A stretch of DNA of 64,000 nucleotides from an uncultured Porphyromonadaceae bacterium. GTDB lineage: Bacteria; Bacteroidota; Bacteroidia; Bacteroidales; Muribaculaceae. The stretch spans positions 1 to 64,000 of the forward strand of contig CAMWNP010000011.1 in NCBI GenBank assembly GCA_947175645.1. Direction: 5' to 3'. Within the stretch, counting starts at the first letter, position 1. Each line of letters begins with the position of its first letter. Made by a program: the position numbers and the translations under genes. This document shows positions 42,837 to 53,381 of the stretch, in pieces. Below the pieces are notes generated by a model. The model did not search any database. It was not told where the DNA came from and saw nothing but the letters and a program-made list of their open reading frames with translations.

Positions 42837-43907
42837 TTACCTGATGCCACGGTCGTTGAGCGCCTGCTGATAGCGTCGGGCATTTTCCTGGTGCTTGGCA
42901 AAGTCAGCAGCAAAGTTGTGGAATCCTGAAAAGTCCGCTTTTGCGCACATATAGAGATAGTTGTGAACGGGAGCGTTGAGGACATCATCAATGCTCTGAC
43001 GGGTCACCATTCGGATCGGACCCGGAGGAAGACCCTTATGAAGATAGGTGTTGTAGGGCGACGGTGTTGCAAGGTGAGTTTTGGTTATTCGGCGTAGAGT
43101 GAAATCACCGGTAGCGAATTTTACCGTTGGGTCAGCCTGCAGCGGCATACCTTTCTCCAGACGGTTCAGGTAAAGTCGGGCCACAAGCGGACGCTCGCTC
43201 GCCTTTGCGGTTTCTTCCTCCACTATTGACGCCACAGTTGCAACCTGAGCGGGAGTGAGATTCAGAGCACTGGCTTTCGCAAGGCGTTCTTCAGTCCAGA
43301 AATTGTCATGTATCTTGACAAGTTTCTTGTATACCTTTGGCGGATATTCATTCCAATAGAACTCATAAGTATCAGGAAAAAATGCGGCGGGGAACTCCGG
43401 TTTCGAGTACCCTAAGGATGGAAGTACCGTGTCGGCGGCTGCCAGGAAATTCTCGCGGCTTTTCTCCATCTGTGAGGAAAGACGTTCTGCGAGTTGATCC
43501 ATAGTGCGGATATTGTTGAACGTTACTCTTACGGGAGTCTGTGCACCGCGGCGCAGACGTCTGGCAAATGAAAGTGCGGTTGTACCGGGTTCAATTTTGT
43601 ATGCACCGGCGGCATTATTCATATTGGTGCGTGGTGCCAGTGTCAGAATAGACATAACCCTGTTGCCGAACACCGGATCAAGCGTGGCAAGTGAATCTGC
43701 CATCTGCTCCTTCTCGGCACCTGTGGGTATGTAAAGCCATTTTGTCTCACCTTTGTAAGGGGTGAAAAGATAATTGTAGGCACACCATCCGCCAACCAGC
43801 AATATCACCGCAGTGATGGCTACGGCATACACAAAGGTCAGACCGTGACTGGTTGTGGCCTTACCTCCGCTATTCTTGGTTTGTTTCTTTTTCTTAACGG
43901 CTGTCAT
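42837..43907 (-). CDS. mltG: Endolytic murein transglycosylase
   Basis: 356 residues of the YceG/MltG family, which cuts nascent glycan strands at the inner membrane. A membrane anchor at about 25-45 (LTFVYAVAITAVILLVGGW) precedes the LysM-like region and the catalytic domain with SIVEEETAKASERPLVARL, where the first Glu of EEE is the likely catalytic residue, then MPLQADPTVKFATG and SPYNTYLHKGLPPGPI. All family motifs are intact. It overlaps the end of the ABC-F gene by 4 nt and is co-transcribed with it. Confidence 0.95.
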   Translation of the reverse strand: MTAVKKKKQTKNSGGKATTSHGLTFVYAVAITAVILLVGGWCAYNYLFTPYKGETKWLYIPTGAEKEQMADSLATLDPVFGNRVMSILTLAPRTNMNNAAGAYKIEPGTTALSFARRLRRGAQTPVRVTFNNIRTMDQLAERLSSQMEKSRENFLAAADTVLPSLGYSKPEFPAAFFPDTYEFYWNEYPPKVYKKLVKIHDNFWTEERLAKASALNLTPAQVATVASIVEEETAKASERPLVARLYLNRLEKGMPLQADPTVKFATGDFTLRRITKTHLATPSPYNTYLHKGLPPGPIRMVTRQSIDDVLNAPVHNYLYMCAKADFSGFHNFAADFAKHQENARRYQQALNDRGIR

Positions 43908-45868
43908 GACTGAAGTGATTCAAATTCTTCTGAAGCAAGTTCCCAGATGCTCATGGCGTTTTCAAGTTTCTTGTTCAGTGATGCGTGCGTTTCTATGATT
44001 TCATTGTCTGTTCGTCCATCGGCCATCTGCTGTTCCGCGTCGGCGATTGCGGCTTCAAGTCGTGCTATCTCAGCCTCCGCATCCTCAACTTTTTTTCGTG
44101 CGCGTTTCTGCATTTTCTGGAGTTCGCGCTGTTCGGCGTAGGATAACTTAGGCTGATTCTCAATATTGACCTGCGAGGCAGTTTTTGCATGTTCCGGAGC
44201 GGATTCCTTTTTCACAGGTTGCTGAGCCATACCTTTGGCAAGTTCCAGTTCGTTGAGCGACGATAGTTTTTTCTTTTCCAGGAACTCGTAAATTCCTCCC
44301 AGACATTCTTTCACCTTACCACCACCGAATTCATATACTTTTTCTACCAGTCCATCAAGGAAGTCTCGGTCATGGCTAACAACGATTACGGTGCCGTTGA
44401 ACTCCTTTATTGCCTGCTTCAGGATATCCTTGGTTTTCATGTCAAGATGGTTGGTAGGCTCGTCAAGAATCAGAAGATTCATCTCCTCAAGGAGCAGGCG
44501 TATCATTGCCAGACGTGTTTTCTCTCCTCCCGAAAGCACTTTTACCTTTTTTTCAGATGCCTCGCCACCAAACATGAATGCACCCAGGATGTCACGTATC
44601 TTGGTGCGTATGTCACCCACAGCCACACGGTCGATGGTGTCGAACACTGTGAGTTCACCGTCAAGCAACTGTGCCTGATTCTGCGCAAAATAGCCAATCT
44701 TTACATTATGACCGATTTTCAGTGATCCGGTGAACGGAATTTCCCCCATGATGCATTTCACCAATGTGGATTTTCCTTCGCCGTTTTTTCCCACGAACGC
44801 TACTTTTTCACCACGTTTGATGGTAAAGGTGGCACCATCGAAAACCTGATGGTCACCGTAGGCTTTACCCACATTCTCAGCGATAACCGGATAATCACCT
44901 GAACGTGGTGCAGGTGGAAATTTCAGTGACAGGTGTGACTTGTCAACCTCATCAACCTCTATTCTTTCGATTTTGGCAAGTTGCTTGATCCGACTCTGAA
45001 CCTGAACGGATTTGGTAGCCTTGTAGCGGAACCGTTCGATGAACTCCTCCGTATCCTGAATCTGCTTCTGCTGATTAAGGTATGCCCTCATCTGATGTTC
45101 CACACGTTCCTTGCGAAGTTCAACATATTTCGAGTAGTTGACAGCATAATCATAGATTTTTCCTAAGGAAATCTCTATCGTACGATTGGTAACATTATCA
45201 ATAAATGCCCTGTCGTGGCTGACAAGGACAACTGCACCGGCTTTTGTAATCAGGAAATTCTCCAGCCATTGGATTGATTCTATGTCAAGGTGGTTGGTTG
45301 GCTCATCGAGCAGCAGCACGTCAGGGCGCTGCAGCAGTATCTTAGCCAGTTCTATTCTCATTCGCCAGCCACCGCTGAATTCCCCGGTCTGCCTTTGAAA
45401 ATCATCCCTTACAAAACCGAGTCCAAGCAACGTTTTTTCCATCTCGGCGATGCGGTTTTCGCTTTGCTCCATGGCGAGCCGTTCGGTAAGGGTCGTCATG
45501 CGATCAATCAGATCCTGATATTCATCCGATTCATAATCAGTACGTTCGGCAAGTTCGGCGTTCAGCCTGTCAAGGCGTGCCTGCATGTCATCCAGATGCG
45601 AAAACACCTTCGACACCTCCTCCATCACAGTGGTTGTGTCATTGAGAACCATCTGCTGGGGAAGATAACCTATGGTTACGCCGTCTGGTCGTGCCACACC
45701 ACCTCCGGTAGGCTGCTGCAGACCGGCTATTATTTTTAGCATGGTTGATTTTCCGGCACCGTTTTTACCAACGAGGGCTATCCTGTCCTTTTTGTTGATC
45801 ACATAGTTTATGTTGTCAAACAAAGGTTTGGCGGAAAACTCCACTGAAAGATTGTTTATTGAAATCAT
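43904..45868 (-). CDS. ABC-F family ATPase
   Basis: 654 residues, soluble, with two ABC domains and no membrane segments. Walker A ALVGKNGAGKSTMLKI (about 33-46) and AFVGKNGEGKSTLVK; signatures TGEFSGGWRMR and KVLSGGEKTRLA; the inter-domain linker (about 235-320) contains helices typical of ABC-F ribosome-acting proteins (RMRAYLNQQKQIQDTEEFIE-like text). A C-terminal coiled coil (about 560-650) is rich in Glu, Ala and Lys. It most resembles the Uup/YheS-type group. Housekeeping translation factor or resistance factor cannot be separated from sequence alone. Confidence 0.93.
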   Translation of the reverse strand: MISINNLSVEFSAKPLFDNINYVINKKDRIALVGKNGAGKSTMLKIIAGLQQPTGGGVARPDGVTIGYLPQQMVLNDTTTVMEEVSKVFSHLDDMQARLDRLNAELAERTDYESDEYQDLIDRMTTLTERLAMEQSENRIAEMEKTLLGLGFVRDDFQRQTGEFSGGWRMRIELAKILLQRPDVLLLDEPTNHLDIESIQWLENFLITKAGAVVLVSHDRAFIDNVTNRTIEISLGKIYDYAVNYSKYVELRKERVEHQMRAYLNQQKQIQDTEEFIERFRYKATKSVQVQSRIKQLAKIERIEVDEVDKSHLSLKFPPAPRSGDYPVIAENVGKAYGDHQVFDGATFTIKRGEKVAFVGKNGEGKSTLVKCIMGEIPFTGSLKIGHNVKIGYFAQNQAQLLDGELTVFDTIDRVAVGDIRTKIRDILGAFMFGGEASEKKVKVLSGGEKTRLAMIRLLLEEMNLLILDEPTNHLDMKTKDILKQAIKEFNGTVIVVSHDRDFLDGLVEKVYEFGGGKVKECLGGIYEFLEKKKLSSLNELELAKGMAQQPVKKESAPEHAKTASQVNIENQPKLSYAEQRELQKMQKRARKKVEDAEAEIARLEAAIADAEQQMADGRTDNEIIETHASLNKKLENAMSIWELASEEFESLQS

Positions 45869-45920
45869 CTTTGGTTCGGGTATTGCAGCGGTATTCGGAT
45901 ACCGCGGTTTACAAACCTGA

Positions 45921-45954
45921 GAGGCTGCGCAAAATATGGATTAAGCACAGCCTC
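45921..45954 (-). terminator. Solo R-type hairpin after secA
   Basis: GAGGCTG pairs with CAGCCTC across a 20-nt loop, 27 nt downstream of the leftward secA stop. It has the same outer stem as R1 and R3 but a shorter pairing. It also lies upstream of the ABC-F gene. Confidence 0.65.
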
Positions 45955-45981
45955 CCGGTCGTTCAGAGGCGACGGATTGGA

Positions 45982-48900
45982 TCAGAGACCTTTTCCGTGG
46001 CAGTTCTTATATTTCTTTCCGCTACCGCAGGGACAGGGATCGTTACGTCCGATTTTCGGACCGGCCTTCGCCGGGGTAGGAGCGGAAGGTGATTGCGGAC
46101 GGCTTGCCGCTGCTCGTTGGGCCGCTGCGGGGTCGCTGGCTTTTGCGGCGGTATAACGTGAGTAGTCTGTAGGCCGTTCAGGTGTGGCTTTTTCCACATC
46201 CGGCAAACGCACTTCCTGCTTGACATGCTGCCGAACACGAGGATCTGCCGTTGTGGTGGTGTTACCTGTGTTCACCTGTTGAGCCTGCTGCCGGGCGGCT
46301 ATCTGCTCAGGTGTGGGCTGAGGTGCGGGCTGAACGTAGATTTGTCCGCGCATCAGTCGGGAAAGAGTCTGAACATTGAGATCGTTCAGTAGGTTTTCAA
46401 ACATGTTGAATGACTCTACCTTATAGATAACCAGCGGATCTTTCTGCTCGTAAGAGGCATTCTGGGAAGACTGACGTAACTGGTCCATTTCACGGAGATG
46501 TTCTTTCCATAAGCGGTCAATGGTGATAAGCATTACCAGTTTACTCCACTCTTTGATTATTGAACGGCAGTCGGTTTTGTATGCTTCCTGAATATCAACC
46601 ACTATTCCATATATTCGCTTGCCATCAGTGATGGGCACACGGATTTTTCCGGTGGCTCCGCGGTTTTCCACCCAGTCCTTGATGATGGGCATTGCCAACT
46701 CGGTTATTCTGTCGGACTGACGCTGACGGGCCTCCATGGCTGCTTTGTGGATTCGTTCTATTTTTTCGTTTACAGAGAGTTTCATGAACTCTTTTTCTGT
46801 AAAGGGAGCCTCTATGGTAAGGATTTTCATCAGTTCCATTGAGAGCGCCATGTAGTCGTCGGGCTGATCGTAGTTGCGTACAAGATTTTCGGTGACATCC
46901 TCAAGCATGTGCTCTATGTCAAGTCCGATTCGCTCACCTTGCAGGGCGTGGTGACGGAGCGAGTAGATGTAACTACGCTGGGTGTTCATCACATCATCAT
47001 ACTCAAGCAGTCGTTTACGGATTCCGAAGTTGTTTTCTTCCACTCGTTTCTGTGCGTTCTCTATGGCTTTGGTAACCATGGAGTTTTCAATACGCTCACC
47101 TTCGGAGAATGAATTCTTGAGGATTTTTGTCATCACGTTGTCGGCCGTGAACAAACGCATCAACTGGTCCTCGAATGAAACGTAGAACACGGAAGATCCG
47201 GGGTCACCCTGACGTCCTGAACGACCGCGCAACTGACGGTCTACACGACGTGATTCGTGACGTTCTGTACCGATGATTGCCAGACCGCCCACTTTCTTAT
47301 CCTTGGTGATTTCAGTATCCTCCATTGCTTTTACTTCAGCGGGAAGTTTGATGTCCGTACCACGACCTGCCATGTTTGTGGCAATGGTAACGGCACCGGG
47401 TAGACCGGCGAGAGCGACAATGTCGGCCTCCTTCTGGTGGAGTTTGGCATTCAGGACGTTGTGCTTGATGTGGCGCATGGTGAGCATACGGCTCAGAAGT
47501 TCCGAGATTTCAACAGAGGTTGTACCAACCAGAACAGGACGCCCTATTGCATGCAGACGCTCGATTTCTTCAATGACCGCCTTGTACTTCTCACGTTTGG
47601 TCCAGTAGATACGGTCGTTCATGTCGACACGTGCTATAGGACGGTTGGTGGGTATGGTGACCACATCGAGTTTATAGATATCCCAGAACTCTCCGGCCTC
47701 GGTTTCTGCTGTACCGGTCATACCTGCGAGTTTGTGATACATACGGAAGTAGTTTTGCAGGGTGATTGTAGCGAAAGTCTGGGTGGCGGCTTCAACCTTC
47801 ACACCCTCCTTGGCCTCTATAGCCTGATGCAGACCGTCGCTGTAGCGTCGGCCTTCCATGATACGTCCCGTCTGCTCGTCAACAATCTTGATTTTGTTAT
47901 CATCGATGACATATTCCACATTCTTCTCGAAGAGTGTATAGGCTTTGAGCAACTGTGTAACGGTGTGGACACGCTCGGATTTGATGGCATAGTTCTGCAT
48001 TGCGGCATCTTTGGCCTGCTGGCGCTGCGCCACATCCTGTATGGCTTCGATTTCGGAAAGTTCCGATGTGATGTCGGGAAGAACGAAGAATTTGGGGTCT
48101 TCTGATTTGCCGGTCAGTTCATCTATACCTTTGTCAGTCAGTTCAACTGAACGGTTCTTCTCGTCAATGACGAAGTAGAGGGGATCCGTGATGAAAGGCA
48201 TCTCACGGCTGTTGTCCTGCATGTAATGATTCTCAGTGTCAAGCAGGATTTTCTTCATTCCCTCCTGGCTGAGAAGTTTGATCAGGGCGGAGTTCTTGGG
48301 GAGACCTTTATAAGCACGGTACAGCAGGATGGCACCCTCTTTCTGGTCGTCCTTGTTGTCGGAGGCAAGTTTTGTCTTTGCCTCGGCAAGAATCTGGGTC
48401 ACAAGCCTACGCTGGGCTTCAACCACTTTCTCAACGTTGAATTTATATTGGTCAAATAACTGGTCATCACCTTTTTCAACCGGACCGGATATGATCAACG
48501 GAGTACGGGCATCATCTATAAGCACGGAGTCGACCTCATCGACGATGGCGTAATAGTGCTTGCGCTGAACCATATCCTGAGGTGACATGGCCATGTTGTC
48601 ACGGAGGTAGTCGAAACCGAATTCGTTATTTGTTCCGAACGTGATGTCACAGTTGTAGGCATTGCGGCGTTCCTGTGTGTTGGGCTGGTGTTTGTCAATG
48701 CAATCAACGGTGGCGCCATGGAACATGTAGAGAGGACCCATCCATTCGGAGTCACGTTTAGCAAGGTAGTCATTGACAGTCACTACATGCACACCACGTT
48801 TTGACAATGAGCGGAGGAACACCGGAAGTGTAGCAACAAGAGTCTTACCTTCACCGGTGGCCATTTCTGCAATTTTACCCTGGTGAAGAACAATACCGCC

Positions 48901-49434
48901 AATCAACTGGACGTCGTAATGAACCATGTCCCATTTCATATCGTTACCTCCGGCAATCCAGTGATTCTTCCAGATGGCTTTGTCTCCTTCTATTCTGACG
49001 AAGTCACGACCCTGGGCGGCAAGGTTACGGTCCATTTCGGTTGCTTCTACAACAATCTCATCGTTATGCGCGAAGCGGGCAGCCGTTTCTCGGAGTACGG
49101 CGAAAACTTCCGGAAGAGCCTTGTCAAGTTCCCCGTCGATGGTTTTGATGATTCGTTCCTCAAGTTCGTCGATTTTTGTCCAGATGGGCTGACGTTCATC
49201 GTAAGGAAGTGATTCAACTTCCTCCTTGAGTTTATTGATTTCTTCCTGGTCCTGGGCTATGGAATCCGCTATTGTAACACGCACATTGTCAATGCGTTTG
49301 CGGAGTTCATCAACGCTCAGACTTTCCATTTCCGGGCGCAGTGCCTGGATTTTTTTCAGTATAGGATCTATTTCCTTGAGGTCGCGCTGCGACTTGTTTC
49401 CGAAGAGTTTGCTTAAAAAACCTGTAAAAGACAT
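45982..49434 (-). CDS. secA: Protein translocase ATPase SecA
   Basis: Motor of general protein export. At 1150 residues it is longer than E. coli SecA (901), as usual in Bacteroidetes because of inserts in the nucleotide-binding and C-terminal parts. Visible are [18 protein letters not shown] (Walker A), [48 protein letters not shown] and [18 protein letters not shown]. The C-terminus is low-complexity, then a zinc-binding tail [17 protein letters not shown]. No close TAnnTTTG was found upstream. A hairpin follows at 45921-45954. Confidence 0.98.
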   Translation of the reverse strand: MSFTGFLSKLFGNKSQRDLKEIDPILKKIQALRPEMESLSVDELRKRIDNVRVTIADSIAQDQEEINKLKEEVESLPYDERQPIWTKIDELEERIIKTIDGELDKALPEVFAVLRETAARFAHNDEIVVEATEMDRNLAAQGRDFVRIEGDKAIWKNHWIAGGNDMKWDMVHYDVQLIGGIVLHQGKIAEMATGEGKTLVATLPVFLRSLSKRGVHVVTVNDYLAKRDSEWMGPLYMFHGATVDCIDKHQPNTQERRNAYNCDITFGTNNEFGFDYLRDNMAMSPQDMVQRKHYYAIVDEVDSVLIDDARTPLIISGPVEKGDDQLFDQYKFNVEKVVEAQRRLVTQILAEAKTKLASDNKDDQKEGAILLYRAYKGLPKNSALIKLLSQEGMKKILLDTENHYMQDNSREMPFITDPLYFVIDEKNRSVELTDKGIDELTGKSEDPKFFVLPDITSELSEIEAIQDVAQRQQAKDAAMQNYAIKSERVHTVTQLLKAYTLFEKNVEYVIDDNKIKIVDEQTGRIMEGRRYSDGLHQAIEAKEGVKVEAATQTFATITLQNYFRMYHKLAGMTGTAETEAGEFWDIYKLDVVTIPTNRPIARVDMNDRIYWTKREKYKAVIEEIERLHAIGRPVLVGTTSVEISELLSRMLTMRHIKHNVLNAKLHQKEADIVALAGLPGAVTIATNMAGRGTDIKLPAEVKAMEDTEITKDKKVGGLAIIGTERHESRRVDRQLRGRSGRQGDPGSSVFYVSFEDQLMRLFTADNVMTKILKNSFSEGERIENSMVTKAIENAQKRVEENNFGIRKRLLEYDDVMNTQRSYIYSLRHHALQGERIGLDIEHMLEDVTENLVRNYDQPDDYMALSMELMKILTIEAPFTEKEFMKLSVNEKIERIHKAAMEARQRQSDRITELAMPIIKDWVENRGATGKIRVPITDGKRIYGIVVDIQEAYKTDCRSIIKEWSKLVMLITIDRLWKEHLREMDQLRQSSQNASYEQKDPLVIYKVESFNMFENLLNDLNVQTLSRLMRGQIYVQPAPQPTPEQIAARQQAQQVNTGNTTTTADPRVRQHVKQEVRLPDVEKATPERPTDYSRYTAAKASDPAAAQRAAASRPQSPSAPTPAKAGPKIGRNDPCPCGSGKKYKNCHGKGL

Positions 49435-49506
49435 GTTTTTATATATTATATTGTGTAAATGGATTTTTTATTTTAAATGACATTAACGGGCCGCGTCCGA
49501 ACTGAA

Positions 49507-51135
49507 TCAGCGGTTGAGGCGGAGAGGCGGCAGCATGGCGGCATTAGGTGAGCGGATTCTGAGGATAGAACTCACCGTTGGTGCTATGACGCGTGCGTCC
49601 ACAGGTGTGGAAATGGTCTGTGGACGAAGCAGGGTGGGGGCAAGGAAGAATGCCGGGGCTACTGCGGCTGTCAGACGCTGGGTAACCGGATAGTCGCCGT
49701 TCTGCGGATTGGCGCTTCCATCATCCAGAATCTCCCATCCCGGCATTATGGCGGCGAATACATCACCTGCCGTTTCGGTGTTTATGTTTCTGCGGGGCAC
49801 AACTGTTGTTTCCACCGCTTTGCCGGCAATCACATCGTCAAGGGTGTAGGCTTCCGCTATTCCGCTCATTCTGGAAAGAAAATCGGCGGCGTCGCGGCGT
49901 AATTCCTGAAGATTCTTGTCACGTTCGGTTATGAGGTTGTGGTTCAGGAAAAACTGGTTGTTATGGAAACCTATTACCCATTCACCGTTGCCATGACGTG
50001 CAATCATGTACATGTTAAGCAGAGCAATGGCTCGGCGGGGTGAGAATTCACCTGCCGCTATATCCCATTTCTCATCATCCTTACGACGTTTCCCCGGCGC
50101 GGGAGTACCGGTGATGAAAACCAGTGTGTTGTTCATGCCCGGACCGGAAGTGTCGATGGTTTTGAACAGGCGCGCCAGTTGACGGTCAAGCCGCAGGTAA
50201 CTGTCCATCTGCTCCATTCTCACATCGGGATCCTGGGAGTGGAGATATGGAGAAACGGTCAGACTGAGGTTAAGCATGTCAATGTTGTCTCCTTTTCCGA
50301 GGCTCATGGACTTGATATATTCACCTGCTATGTCGGTAACCTCACTGTTGGCAAGGGGTGTTTGCTTGAACTTTCCTATTCTTTGAGGATCATTCCTCTG
50401 GAACGTATGGCGGAAGTTGAACAGTTTCTTGTAGGAGGGCATGTCGGGATATTTATCCACTGCCATGGAGTTGCTCCACACCATCGTATCGAGCCTCATG
50501 TCAAGCGACTCGCGGTGGTTGCGGCTCTGGATTGAAGTGGGTACATCCTTATAGTACGTCGTGGTGGCCCACTTGCCGTTGACATCGTTTATCCAGAATC
50601 CGCTGTTGCCGTTGTGTCCCGTCATTACAATGGCCTGCGATGCGGTGGGAGCAAGAGTGTAGACATGCCCGAGTCCGCCTGTCGCTATACGCAGTTCATC
50701 ACCGATGGTGGAAACCCTCATCATGCTTGGCGACAGTGTCTCGGTAGTGAAGTTCCCCAGGGCCGACTGATCTGTCAGTGTCAGCGATGTGCGGCGGGTT
50801 GCCCGGTCAAAGACAGTTTCACCGTCAATGCCGCTGACTGATGGTGATGCGCCTGTATACAGGATTGCGGTGGCAGCCGTTGGATCAAGAGCCGATCCGT
50901 AGTCCACATCTGTCACTGTAACACCTTCGTTGAGAAGCCTGCGGATACCGTCAGTCCCGAAATAATCCTTGAGAAGTTCTATCTGATCAAGAGAAAGGCC
51001 GTCTACAACTATCCCCACTACAAGTGAAGGTCGCTTCGGTGCTGTCTGGCCGCTAAGTGCCATTGTCACAACCGAGGCAACCAGCAGACTTGCTATGCGG
51101 TTACTAAGATTCAGTCCTTTCTGCTTCGATGACAT
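49507..51135 (-). CDS. Alkaline-phosphatase-fold protein with degenerate metal site
   Basis: 542 residues from the ATG at 51135, overlapping the upstream gene by 25 nt. A signal-like N-terminus (IASLLVASVVTMALSGQ) is followed by the phosphodiesterase/PafA-like fold: VVGIVVDGLSLDQIELL and DPTAATAILYTGASP hold the first Asp and the Thr nucleophile region. But the later metal-ligand motifs appear lost: a D-x-x-x-H site reads SLTVSPYLHSQDP, and the usual T-A-D-H-G reads FITGTPAPGK. It is therefore probably inactive as a phosphatase or uses a changed site. Last gene of the DMT transporter - Lnb-type operon. Confidence 0.8.
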   Translation of the reverse strand: MSSKQKGLNLSNRIASLLVASVVTMALSGQTAPKRPSLVVGIVVDGLSLDQIELLKDYFGTDGIRRLLNEGVTVTDVDYGSALDPTAATAILYTGASPSVSGIDGETVFDRATRRTSLTLTDQSALGNFTTETLSPSMMRVSTIGDELRIATGGLGHVYTLAPTASQAIVMTGHNGNSGFWINDVNGKWATTTYYKDVPTSIQSRNHRESLDMRLDTMVWSNSMAVDKYPDMPSYKKLFNFRHTFQRNDPQRIGKFKQTPLANSEVTDIAGEYIKSMSLGKGDNIDMLNLSLTVSPYLHSQDPDVRMEQMDSYLRLDRQLARLFKTIDTSGPGMNNTLVFITGTPAPGKRRKDDEKWDIAAGEFSPRRAIALLNMYMIARHGNGEWVIGFHNNQFFLNHNLITERDKNLQELRRDAADFLSRMSGIAEAYTLDDVIAGKAVETTVVPRRNINTETAGDVFAAIMPGWEILDDGSANPQNGDYPVTQRLTAAVAPAFFLAPTLLRPQTISTPVDARVIAPTVSSILRIRSPNAAMLPPLRLNR

Positions 51136-52289
51136 TCTTCGAAAATGTATGCTGATGAACGTAATAAATCCGTGACTGTCAGTATGATTACTGCTGGATT
51201 CAGTTCCTGCACTCCCCACAGCCACAATATTAATAACAAAATTAACGCTACAAAGTTAACAATTTGCCAACAGAAAACCAAAGATTGTGCCCGTTTTATC
51301 CAAATTCCTGCCACACCTATGATACTCAGCGGGTTAAATATCAGCATCTGCCAGTTTGGTGAGGTGGCCTCATGGCTTGAGAAGAAAACCAGGAAAGTGA
51401 CTACCACGGAAACTATGAAAACCGTAGCGTACAAAAGTGTGTCGAACCAGCGTGAAATTCTTCCGCGGCGTAAATCTCTGATTGTAAGCAATATTGCTGC
51501 AACAAGTATAATTATACTGCAGAAAAGCGGTGAAAGATACCAGGGTGTTGGTGCATCAACTGCATTGCTGGATGTGTCGCCTGTGAGGTAGTAACTGTCA
51601 AGAACAAGAGGGCGTCCGCCAATGGTTGCGGTGGGGAGCATAATATCCGCAAAATCAGGGGCAAACATCATTGAACGCGGTGATTCGGCCTTGTCTATGC
51701 CATTGCCCAGAGCAATGTCTACCCCCAACTGATACCATGGGTAGTTGGAATGGTAATGCCTCATGGCTTCGCGGAAGGTGCGCGAAGAGAAATCCTCGGG
51801 AAAAGAGGTGCGTATAGTGTCGCCGACCACTTGCTCAATCATTGAGAGTGGACGGGTTGAGCAATTATCCTTCACATAGTTATAGCGGTAAACACGGTTC
51901 TGTGGAAGCAGATTCACCCGTATCGCATCTGAAAGACGTTCTTTTTCCTCACGGGTTAGATTAAGGACATGAGCATGGACCGAACGCCCCTCATCACGGT
52001 AATATCTTAAGAAATATTCAGTGGGGACAGCACCTGCCATATAGTCCGTTTCTCCTTTGACAAAGCGGTATGCGAAGTTGTCGGAATTAAAGTCAAACAG
52101 TCCCCAGTTCAAGATCACATCCTCTCCACCGGGAATATGAAGCCTCAGTCCGGCATGGCCTTCAAGTTCATATATTTCACTTCCCGGCGAGCATGTGATG
52201 AACTCCACAATCAGGGAATCGGATTGTTGTCCGTAGGACGATGTGACGGCTAACAGGGAGAGGAGCAGATGGCAGATTGTCTTTTTCAT
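51111..52289 (-). CDS. DUF4105/Lnb-type lipoprotein N-acyltransferase candidate
   Basis: 392 residues: a signal peptide (MKKTICHLLLSLLAVTSSYG), a periplasmic DUF4105 domain at about 25-230, then four to five membrane helices at about 265-375. The DUF4105 domain shows GHAGLRLHIPG (His45) and VKDNCSTRPLSM (Cys143), a likely catalytic His/Cys pair. This architecture is that of Bacteroides Lnb, reported as the lipoprotein N-acyltransferase that replaces Lnt in this phylum; I assign it by resemblance. The start overlaps the transporter stop by 4 nt. Acyl transfer to lipoproteins at the inner membrane is the likely role. Confidence 0.86.
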   Translation of the reverse strand: MKKTICHLLLSLLAVTSSYGQQSDSLIVEFITCSPGSEIYELEGHAGLRLHIPGGEDVILNWGLFDFNSDNFAYRFVKGETDYMAGAVPTEYFLRYYRDEGRSVHAHVLNLTREEKERLSDAIRVNLLPQNRVYRYNYVKDNCSTRPLSMIEQVVGDTIRTSFPEDFSSRTFREAMRHYHSNYPWYQLGVDIALGNGIDKAESPRSMMFAPDFADIMLPTATIGGRPLVLDSYYLTGDTSSNAVDAPTPWYLSPLFCSIIILVAAILLTIRDLRRGRISRWFDTLLYATVFIVSVVVTFLVFFSSHEATSPNWQMLIFNPLSIIGVAGIWIKRAQSLVFCWQIVNFVALILLLILWLWGVQELNPAVIILTVTDLLRSSAYIFEECHRSRKD

Positions 52290-53215
52290 TTCTGATGCTT
52301 TCTTGGAAACATTTTCTTGTTGTGGATCAGGTGTTTGGCTATGGAATTTCCTCCTATCACCAAAATGACTGAAGTGAGAATCAGAACCATGCCTGAATAA
52401 TCTGAAAGAGTCACCGATTCATGAAAAACCACTATTCCTATGACAAGAGCCGTAAGTGGTTCAAACACACCGAGTATAGCCGCGGGAGTTGATCCTATCT
52501 CCTGAATGGCAAGCGTGGTGAATATCAGGGATGCGGCGGTAGGAAGCAGTGCGAGTCCTGCCAGCGAACACCACGTAAGGGGAGTGGTGGGAAATTCCAC
52601 AGTTCCTTTGCCAATTGTCTCAGCCATGAAGATGCTGCTCCCGAAAAGCAGAACATAGAAAGTGACCTTCAGAGTAGGAACTTTTTTGACTCTCCCTTTA
52701 TTTACCCATACTATGTAGATTGCATAGGAGAGCGAGGATAGCATCACAAGGATGGTCCCGTAAAGACTCAGGTTTCCCTCGGGGTTACCGCAGTATAGAA
52801 GGAAGATTCCGCACATGGCGAGGCAGAGCGCCAATCCCGTTGACAGTCCTAACCTTTCCCTGAAAACCACTGTCCCTATGATGGCCACCAGCAACGGATA
52901 CACGAAAAGCAGAGTGGACGCGATTCCGGCGGCCATATAGTTGTAACTTTCAAACAGTGAGAACGATGAGAAGCCCATCAGCAAACCAAGGATTATCATC
53001 GGAAGGATAATGCCACGGTTGATCCTGAAGTTCTGTCCCCGGTATGTCAGCAGTACACCCACGGCAGGGATTGCGAGAAGATATCTCAGCAGAAGGACTG
53101 ACGATGTGGACATTCCGTCGGCATACAGCGGAAGCGCGAACAGCGGGTTCATCCCGTAGAACGCTGCCGCCAGAATGCCGTAGACATATCCTTTTATTTT
53201 TAGTCCTTTTCCCAT
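52286..53215 (-). CDS. DMT-superfamily (EamA) transporter
   Basis: 309 residues from the ATG at 53215, with about ten hydrophobic helices in two EamA repeats (GYVYGILAAAFYGMNPLFAL starts the first, YGTILVMLSSLSYAIYIVW the second). The substrate is unknown; such proteins usually export metabolites or amino acids. The longer in-frame start at 53236 is rejected because the -7 element TAACTTTG covers 53224-53231; the chosen ATG is 8 nt from it, implying an almost leaderless mRNA. It leads a three-gene operon with the Lnb-type and phosphatase-fold genes. Confidence 0.9.
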   Translation of the reverse strand: MGKGLKIKGYVYGILAAAFYGMNPLFALPLYADGMSTSSVLLLRYLLAIPAVGVLLTYRGQNFRINRGIILPMIILGLLMGFSSFSLFESYNYMAAGIASTLLFVYPLLVAIIGTVVFRERLGLSTGLALCLAMCGIFLLYCGNPEGNLSLYGTILVMLSSLSYAIYIVWVNKGRVKKVPTLKVTFYVLLFGSSIFMAETIGKGTVEFPTTPLTWCSLAGLALLPTAASLIFTTLAIQEIGSTPAAILGVFEPLTALVIGIVVFHESVTLSDYSGMVLILTSVILVIGGNSIAKHLIHNKKMFPRKHQK

Positions 53216-53223
53216 CTGATTCG

Positions 53224-53231
53224 CAAAGTTA
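53224..53231 (-). promoter_or_regulatory. -7 element TAACTTTG for the DMT transporter operon
   Basis: The plus strand reads CAAAGTTA. Eight nucleotides separate it from the ATG at 53215; it decides the start. Confidence 0.68.
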
Positions 53232-53340
53232 AGCATTTTTTTGCTGACAAAGTGATGGTTGAGATATCAATTTTTTCATGGTTTTATATAAAATATGTGG
53301 AAAAGAATTTTTTGGGGTTGTGTATTTTGAATATAAACCT

Positions 53341-53348
53341 TAACTTTG
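53341..53348 (+). promoter_or_regulatory. -7 element TAACTTTG for nfo
   Basis: It lies 18 nt before an ATG at 53367 and 33 nt before the ATG at 53382. Confidence 0.68.
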
Positions 53349-53381
53349 TAAGTTGAAATCAGAATTATGCATACCCAAACC

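Noticed and set aside
47437-48105. 222-codon rightward frame within secA
   Set aside because: Antisense shadow of a strongly conserved gene; composition biased by secA codons.
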